In this document: in pieces, positions 59,881-64,000 of the stretch
How the letters are laid out: each line of letters opens with the position of its first letter
How positions within the stretch are numbered: position 1 is the first letter of the stretch
Origin: Fundidesulfovibrio putealis DSM 16056
GTDB lineage: Bacteria; Desulfobacterota; Desulfovibrionia; Desulfovibrionales; Desulfovibrionaceae
Length of the DNA stretch: 64,000 nucleotides
Direction: 5' to 3'
Assembly (NCBI RefSeq): GCF_000429325.1
Contig: NZ_AUBQ01000004.1
Location: forward strand, 458,512-522,511
Translations under genes and position numbers: made by a program
Notes under the pieces: model-generated
The model's input: the letters and a program-made list of their open reading frames with translations, nothing else
What the model was told of the DNA's origin: nothing
The model's database searches: none

Positions 59881-60724
59881 AGCCAAGACCGCCGGATTCT
59901 GCATGGGCGTGGACCTGGCCCTGCGCAAGCTCGATCAGCTCCTGAAAGACCAGAACCCGGACGTGCCCATTTACACCTTCGGACCGCTCATCCACAATCC
60001 GCAGGTGCTTGCCCACTATGCCTCCAAGGGCGTGCGCCGCACCGAGGACCCGGAGGCCATCGAGCCCGGAGCCATCGTGCTCATCCGCGCCCACGGCATA
60101 CCTCGCACCGTGGATGAGCGCCTCGCAGCGCGCGGCCTCACCGTGGCCGACGCCACCTGCCCTAAAGTGAAAAAGGCGCAGAGGCTCATCGCCAAGGAGG
60201 CGGACAAGGGCGGCATCCTGCTGCTCTACGGAGAGGAGGCGCATCCGGAGGTGCGGGGGCTTCTGAGCCACGCGTCCCACGGAGCCATCGTCTTTGACAG
60301 CCTGGACGAACTGAAAGGGCACGCAGTCTACCCGACCGACTCATATTTCCTGGCTGCTCAGACCACGCAGGACGAGGCCGAGTTCGAGCGCATCCGCGAC
60401 TATCTTTTCGAGACCCTGGGCAAGGAAATCCCCGTGCTCTACACCATTTGCGACGCCACCCAGCGACGCCAGGAGGAAGCCATCGCCATCGCCAGGGATG
60501 TGGACTTCATGGTGGTGGCAGGCGGACGCGACAGCGGCAACACCCGCCGCCTGGTCAAGGTTGCCGAGGCGCAGGGCGTGCCCTGCGTCCACGTGGAGAC
60601 CGTCGAGGAGCTTCCGCTTGAAAAGATGCGCGGAAAGGCGCGCATCGGCTTGACAGCCGGAGCCTCTACGCCCAAAACTATCATTGATGCAGTGGAGTCG
60701 ATCATTGCGTCGATCTCGTCCTGA
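59867..60724 (+). CDS. ispH: 4-hydroxy-3-methylbut-2-enyl diphosphate reductase
   Basis: IspH catalyses the last step of the MEP pathway, giving isopentenyl and dimethylallyl diphosphate, with a [4Fe-4S] cluster. The three cluster cysteines are present: Cys12 ('AGFCMGVDLALRKL'), Cys98 ('ADATCPKVKKAQRL') and Cys195 ('LYTICDATQRRQEEA'); 'FGPLIHNPQVLAHY' and 'IRAHGI' add substrate residues. The 285-residue length is normal. Its start lies in the dus coding end, with AGGGAGA nearby. Confidence 0.95.
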   Translation: MTVRRAKTAGFCMGVDLALRKLDQLLKDQNPDVPIYTFGPLIHNPQVLAHYASKGVRRTEDPEAIEPGAIVLIRAHGIPRTVDERLAARGLTVADATCPKVKKAQRLIAKEADKGGILLLYGEEAHPEVRGLLSHASHGAIVFDSLDELKGHAVYPTDSYFLAAQTTQDEAEFERIRDYLFETLGKEIPVLYTICDATQRRQEEAIAIARDVDFMVVAGGRDSGNTRRLVKVAEAQGVPCVHVETVEELPLEKMRGKARIGLTAGASTPKTIIDAVESIIASISS

Positions 60725-60829
60725 ATTTCAGGCGGAGAGGTTGTTCCGAACAGCGTTACCTGAAACGCGCGGCGTGAACCTTTCCCCGCCAGAGTGATCC
60801 GGCGAGCAACCCCGTCCCGGAGGACCCCC

Positions 60830-61801
60830 ATGTCGCAGACAAATATTCTGCTCGAAGCCGGAACCAACGAACTCGAAATCGTCGAATTTTATCTCGACGA
60901 AGTCGTGCCGGAAGGCGACTCGTCCGGGAAGACCGAGTACAAAGGCTATTACGGGGTCAACGTAGCCAAGGTCCTGGAAATAATCCGCCTTCCCCGCGTA
61001 ACGGCCCTGCCCGAGGTGTCGCATCCGTCTGTGCTGGGTGCGTTCAACCTGCGAAACCACATCATCCCGCTGGTGGACCTCTCCGTGTGGCTGGGCAAGG
61101 AACGCATCCAGACCGACTCGCCTAAGGTCATCGTCACCGAGTTCAACAAGGTGACCACCGCGTTCCTGGTTTCCGGCGTCACCAGAATCCACCGCCTGAG
61201 CTGGGAAGCCGTGGAACCGCCCAACGACTATGTCTCCACCCTGAGCGGCGAATCCATTACCGGCGTGGTCAAGCTGGAGGACCGCATCGTCTTCCTGCTG
61301 GATCTGGAAAAGATCGTGGCGGACCTTAACCCGCAACTGGGCCTGCGCCTGGACACCAGCATCGACTGGCGCTCAGGAGCGCGCTACCGGGCGCTCATCG
61401 CCGACGACTCGGCCCTGGTGCGCGAAATGCTGCGCGACCTCATGGAAAAGGCCAACTTCGAGGTGGAAGTGGTCAACACCGGCCTGCAAGCCTGGGAGAG
61501 GCTGCTCCAGGTCAAGGAAAAGGCCGAGGTGGAAGGCAAGAACATCACGGACTACGTCCAGGTTGTGGTGTCCGACATCGAGATGCCAACCATGGACGGA
61601 CACAACCTCACCAAGCGCATCAAGGACGACACTACCCTCCGGGCGCTGCCTGTCCTGCTGTTCTCGTCGCTCATCACGGACAAGCTGCGCCACAAGGGCA
61701 TGGCAGTCGGAGCGGATGACCAGATATCCAAGCCAGAAGTGAGCCAGTTGGCCCTTCGCGCCAAAAATCTCATCGAACAGCGACTGAACGCCGTGGCCTG
61801 A
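60830..61801 (+). CDS. cheV: Chemotaxis coupling protein CheV
   Basis: CheV is a CheW domain fused to a receiver. The 323-residue protein has the CheW-like part (about 1-165: 'YYGVNVAKVLEIIRLPRVTALPEVSHPSVLGAFNLRNHIIPLVDLSVWLG') and a receiver (about 190-320) with 'ALIADDSALVREML' and phospho-acceptor Asp in 'VVSDIEMPTMDG'. GGAGG precedes the ATG. It is away from the che operon; it may supply the missing free CheW-type coupling or adapt receptors. A good terminator follows. Confidence 0.93.
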   Translation: MSQTNILLEAGTNELEIVEFYLDEVVPEGDSSGKTEYKGYYGVNVAKVLEIIRLPRVTALPEVSHPSVLGAFNLRNHIIPLVDLSVWLGKERIQTDSPKVIVTEFNKVTTAFLVSGVTRIHRLSWEAVEPPNDYVSTLSGESITGVVKLEDRIVFLLDLEKIVADLNPQLGLRLDTSIDWRSGARYRALIADDSALVREMLRDLMEKANFEVEVVNTGLQAWERLLQVKEKAEVEGKNITDYVQVVVSDIEMPTMDGHNLTKRIKDDTTLRALPVLLFSSLITDKLRHKGMAVGADDQISKPEVSQLALRAKNLIEQRLNAVA

Positions 61802-62021
61802 TTCCGGCTCCTTCAACGAAATACAAAACGCCCGGTGGGATATCCCAGCCGGGCGTTTTTTCTTGGCCTGAAGTGTCACCGCGCTTGGCATGCTTCTCTT
61901 TTCGCCGGTAAGCAGTGCGGTCACGCATTACTTTGGCTGGTGGAGCCTGTTTCTTTCGGATGGCAGGGAGATCCTCCTGCCGGATGACAATAATCGTCGA
62001 TTTTCCAGACGATTTGGACAT
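61770..62021 (-). CDS. Possible small basic protein (83 aa), 3' end runs through the cheV terminator
   Basis: An ATG with GGAG about 12 bases upstream opens a frame whose first 47 residues look like a genuine small basic protein ('STIIVIRQEDLPAIRKK', 'KVMRDRTAYRRKEKHAKRG'); I recall similar lysine/arginine-rich proteins in Desulfovibrio but cannot name them. The C-terminal 35 residues translate the terminator and cheV end, so the true stop may have been lost or moved. No function is proposed. It overlaps cheV by 32 bases. Confidence 0.4.
   Translation of the reverse strand: MSKSSGKSTIIVIRQEDLPAIRKKQAPPAKVMRDRTAYRRKEKHAKRGDTSGQEKTPGWDIPPGVLYFVEGAGIRPRRSVAVR
61825..61862. terminator. Terminator after cheV
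   Basis: AAAACGCCCGG (61825-61835) and CCGGGCGTTTT (61849-61859) pair over 11 bp and close further through an internal TGGGATATCCCA, followed by a T run on the plus strand. The A-rich side lets it act on the minus strand as well. Confidence 0.88.
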
Positions 62022-62123
62022 TGCAGACACTCTCCATATTTTGGGTTCAGGGTTAAAGCTGCTGATCCACGCCTGAGACATATAAGCCCGGCTTGCGGCT
62101 TGGCAATCCTGTCAGGACGTCAT

Positions 62124-62936
62124 CTAGCCCAGGTTCTCCACCCGCACGTTCCCCAGGCTGCGTCCCAGAAATCTTTCGCCCACTTCCTTGAAGCGCTGGG
62201 GCACGTCCGTCACGTGGAAGACGTGGTCGGGCTCGCCAACCCCAGGGTTTTCCAGGTGCATGTCGCGCAGAAGATCCTCAGCCCGCTCGGACACTGCCTC
62301 GGCCGAGTCCACAAGGCGCACTCCCTGCCCCATCACCGAGGAAAGCATGGGCTTGAGCAGAGGATAATGCGTGCAGCCAAGCACCAGCGTGTCGATGTTC
62401 TGAGCCAGGAGCGGCGTCAGGTATTCGAAAGCGGTCAGGCGTGTCACCGGATGCTCCAGCCAGCCCTCCTCGACCAGGGGGACAAAAAGAGGGCAAGCCT
62501 GGGTGGTGATGAACATGCCGGATTCATCGTGGCGCTGAATGGCGGACAAATAAGCCCCGGAATCGATGGTGGAAGGCGTGCCGATTATGCCGATGCGCCG
62601 GTTTCGCGTCCGTGACACGGCGGTGCGTGCGCCGGCGTCGATCACTTCCAGAACTGGCACGGGCGACAATGCCCGGACTGCGTCGAAGGCCACGGCAGCC
62701 ATGGTGTTGCAGGCGATGATGAGCATCTTCACCTTTTTCGCCAGGAGGAACTGGGCGATCTGTTCGGCAAAACGGGCCACCGTGTCGCGTGATTTCACGC
62801 CGTACGGCACGCGGGCGGTGTCGCCGAAGTAGACGATGTTCTCGCGGGGAAGGCGCTCCATGACAGCGCGGGCCACAGTGAGGCCGCCGACGCCGGAGTC
62901 GAAGATGCCGATGGGGGAAGAGGGGGAAAGGTGCAT
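62124..62936 (-). CDS. murI: Glutamate racemase
   Basis: MurI makes D-glutamate for peptidoglycan. The 270-residue protein shows 'PIGIFDSGVGGLTVARAVMERLP', 'VYFGDTARVPYG', and both catalytic cysteines, Cys76 in 'LIIACNTMAA' and Cys188 in 'LVLGCTHYPLL'. Normal length. It is monocistronic or shares a transcript with the YdjM-like gene 43 bases upstream. Confidence 0.95.
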   Translation of the reverse strand: MHLSPSSPIGIFDSGVGGLTVARAVMERLPRENIVYFGDTARVPYGVKSRDTVARFAEQIAQFLLAKKVKMLIIACNTMAAVAFDAVRALSPVPVLEVIDAGARTAVSRTRNRRIGIIGTPSTIDSGAYLSAIQRHDESGMFITTQACPLFVPLVEEGWLEHPVTRLTAFEYLTPLLAQNIDTLVLGCTHYPLLKPMLSSVMGQGVRLVDSAEAVSERAEDLLRDMHLENPGVGEPDHVFHVTDVPQRFKEVGERFLGRSLGNVRVENLG

Positions 62937-62979
62937 TGTGAATGATTCCTGTGAATGAGGGAGAATGCGTTGTGAAGTG

Positions 62980-63540
62980 TCAGCGTGTTTCCGGCTTCAT
63001 ACGCTGTAATCGTCTCCCACTCAATCCACGCAATGCGCGAGAGACAAGAGCGAGCCCCAACAGCGGACACCAAACCCATAGGAGTTCAGACCATAAGACG
63101 CCTAGCCCCACCGGGGAGAGAAAGCGCTTGAGGCTGAGTGGTGCGGCTTCGATGACCTGGAAATGGGCGAAGAATCGTTCGTCGGACCACGGCCAAAGAA
63201 AGGCGACGCCAAGCCCACCGTTAGTGAAGGCATCGAGAATGCCGTGCGAAAGCGCGCATGAAAATAGAAAGAAGAAGGCAAACCGAAAACTGCTGTGAAG
63301 TTGTCGAAACATACATGCACCAAGCATGGCGGCCGCCAACGCGAACAGGATGGAGTGGCTGAATCCTCGGTGGCCGAACTCTGCGGCATAGGGGACGCCC
63401 AAACGAAACGCGACGACATCCAGATCGGAAAGTACTGAAACGACGACTCCGGCGAGCAACAGCCTCCCAGGGATGACCTTGCGGCCAAAGGCAAGGCTAA
63501 GGGCAACAGGAACGGCAGGATGCGTGATGATTGTCGGCAC
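62980..63540 (-). CDS. YdjM-like membrane metal-dependent hydrolase family protein
   Basis: The 186-residue membrane protein has several hydrophobic helices and the family's conserved polar motifs: 'ITHPAVPVALSLAFG', 'LSDLDVVAFRLG', 'EFGHRGFSHSILFAL' and 'SHGILDAFTNGGLGVAFLWPW'. These His/Asp motifs suggest a metal site facing the membrane; the E. coli member YdjM is linked to the SOS response. The start used is GTG with GGGAG upstream; an ATG at 63594 adds an unlikely cysteine-rich extension. Confidence 0.8.
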   Translation of the reverse strand: MPTIITHPAVPVALSLAFGRKVIPGRLLLAGVVVSVLSDLDVVAFRLGVPYAAEFGHRGFSHSILFALAAAMLGACMFRQLHSSFRFAFFFLFSCALSHGILDAFTNGGLGVAFLWPWSDERFFAHFQVIEAAPLSLKRFLSPVGLGVLWSELLWVWCPLLGLALVSRALRGLSGRRLQRMKPETR

Positions 63541-63662
63541 GGCCAGAATCTCCCGGCAAGTGTTTGGACAAGCGAGACAATACGCAGGATGCATGAGAAA
63601 CGAAAGTATGGGCTAGCGTCTTCCCCAATCTTCATGAAGAGAAATCGACCATTGAAAAAGCG

Positions 63663-63691
63663 AAAGGCCCGCATTTTTAATGCGGGCCTTT
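63663..63691 (-). terminator. Terminator of the rRNA operon
   Basis: AAAGGCCCGCATT and its exact complement form a 13-bp stem with a 3-base loop, 10 bases past the 5S 3' end on the minus strand, followed by CGCTTTTTC. This is the expected rrn terminator. Confidence 0.9.
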
Positions 63692-63701
63692 CTGAAAAGA
63701 A

Positions 63702-63818
63702 TCCTGGCAGCGACCTACTTTCCCACCAGCGGTCCTGGCAGTATCATCGGCGATGGAGGGCTTAACTACCGAGTTCGGAATGGGATCGGGTGTACCCCCT
63801 CCTCTGGGGCCACCAGGA
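63702..63818 (-). rRNA. rrf: 5S ribosomal RNA
   Basis: The minus strand reads as a complete 5S rRNA: the 5' TCCTGGTGGCC pairs with the 3' end, followed by GGGGGTACACCCGATCCCATT, GAACTCGG and GTTAAGC, all universal 5S segments. Ends are estimated to within a few bases. Confidence 0.93.
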
Positions 63819-63865
63819 AATTCCTGATGATATTTAAGTCAATAAGGGAGGAACGCGTTATGTTT

Positions 63866-64000
63866 GGTTAAGCGAGTCAAGCCGAACGGGCTATTAGTAC
63901 CGCTTAGCTGAATGTATCACTACACTTGCACTTGCGGCCTATCAACCAGGTAGTCTACCTGGGCCCTTCGGGGAGACCTAGTCTTGAGGCAAGTTTCCCG
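63866..64000 (-). rRNA. rrl: 23S ribosomal RNA, 3' end only
   Basis: The minus strand of the last 135 bases matches the 3' terminal region of 23S rRNA: it contains the TAGTACC-type junction, TAATAGCCCGTTCGG, and ends GGCTTGACTCGCTTAACC, where GCTTAACC closes the terminal helix. The rest lies beyond the window. It precedes 5S in the usual order. Confidence 0.92.

Noticed and set aside
1..64000. CRISPR arrays, prophage or transposase genes
   Set aside because: No regular short direct-repeat array, integrase, transposase or phage structural gene was seen.

Overview
The window is a high-GC bacterial chromosome segment. Its gene content suits a Desulfovibrio-type deltaproteobacterium (Desulfovibrionaceae): indolepyruvate:ferredoxin oxidoreductase IorAB, a chemosensory operon plus CheV, AddAB with RecD2, and a short omega subunit. 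The family assignment is an inference from remembered homologues. No prophage, insertion sequence, CRISPR array or integrase was seen. The ends are a truncated phosphate-type binding-protein gene on the left and, on the right, an rRNA operon on the minus strand (23S 3' end, 5S, terminator).

Layout. 1-3.7 kb (minus): PstS-like protein, AlgX/AlgJ-like SGNH protein, nadD, proA. 3.7-8.6 kb (plus): a TPR membrane protein, iorA, iorB and a sigma54-activator-like protein that has lost its key ATPase and sigma-contact residues. 8.6-11.3 kb: small genes (unknown protein, ECF-like sigma factor plus membrane protein, lone PAS protein, saposin-like secreted protein). 11.3-15.1 kb: a composite palindromic repeat, hisH-hisF, then moaC, dnaJ and rpoZ.

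15.2-27.1 kb (minus): the most interesting locus. A run of seven genes encodes a pseudouridine synthase, a TPR lipoprotein, a short FtsX permease, a LolD/MacB-type ATPase, a 1613-residue protein joining a degenerate M28-peptidase-like periplasmic domain to an FtsX permease, and two large polytopic membrane proteins (one DUF6785-like, one OPT-transporter-like). The last five look like a single envelope machine of unknown substrate.

27.2-38.5 kb: an AsmA-family protein, an unknown protein, addA-addB, and a glycosyltransferase flanked by nearly identical 40-bp inverted repeats and lying beside a second copy of the composite repeat; then a CYTH protein. 38.5-45.1 kb (minus): MCP-like soluble protein, STAS, cheY, cheA, cheR, cheB. 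45.4-49.3 kb: DedA, MFS transporter, crotonase-like protein, HTH protein, tRNA-Leu(TAG). 49.5-58.6 kb (minus): LPG-synthase-like membrane protein with thiD, then ilvE, a small unknown gene, dnaX, ybaB, recR and recD2. 58.9-61.8 kb (plus): dus, ispH, cheV. 62.0-64.0 kb (minus): a possible small basic protein, murI, a YdjM-like membrane protein and the rRNA genes.

Most genes are ordinary housekeeping functions in short operons, often with 1-14 nt overlaps. The unusual material is the envelope operon, the decayed enhancer-binding protein beside iorAB, the saposin-fold protein, the composite repeat family with covarying stems, and a strong promoter followed at once by a terminator-like hairpin in front of the TPR-ior operon.
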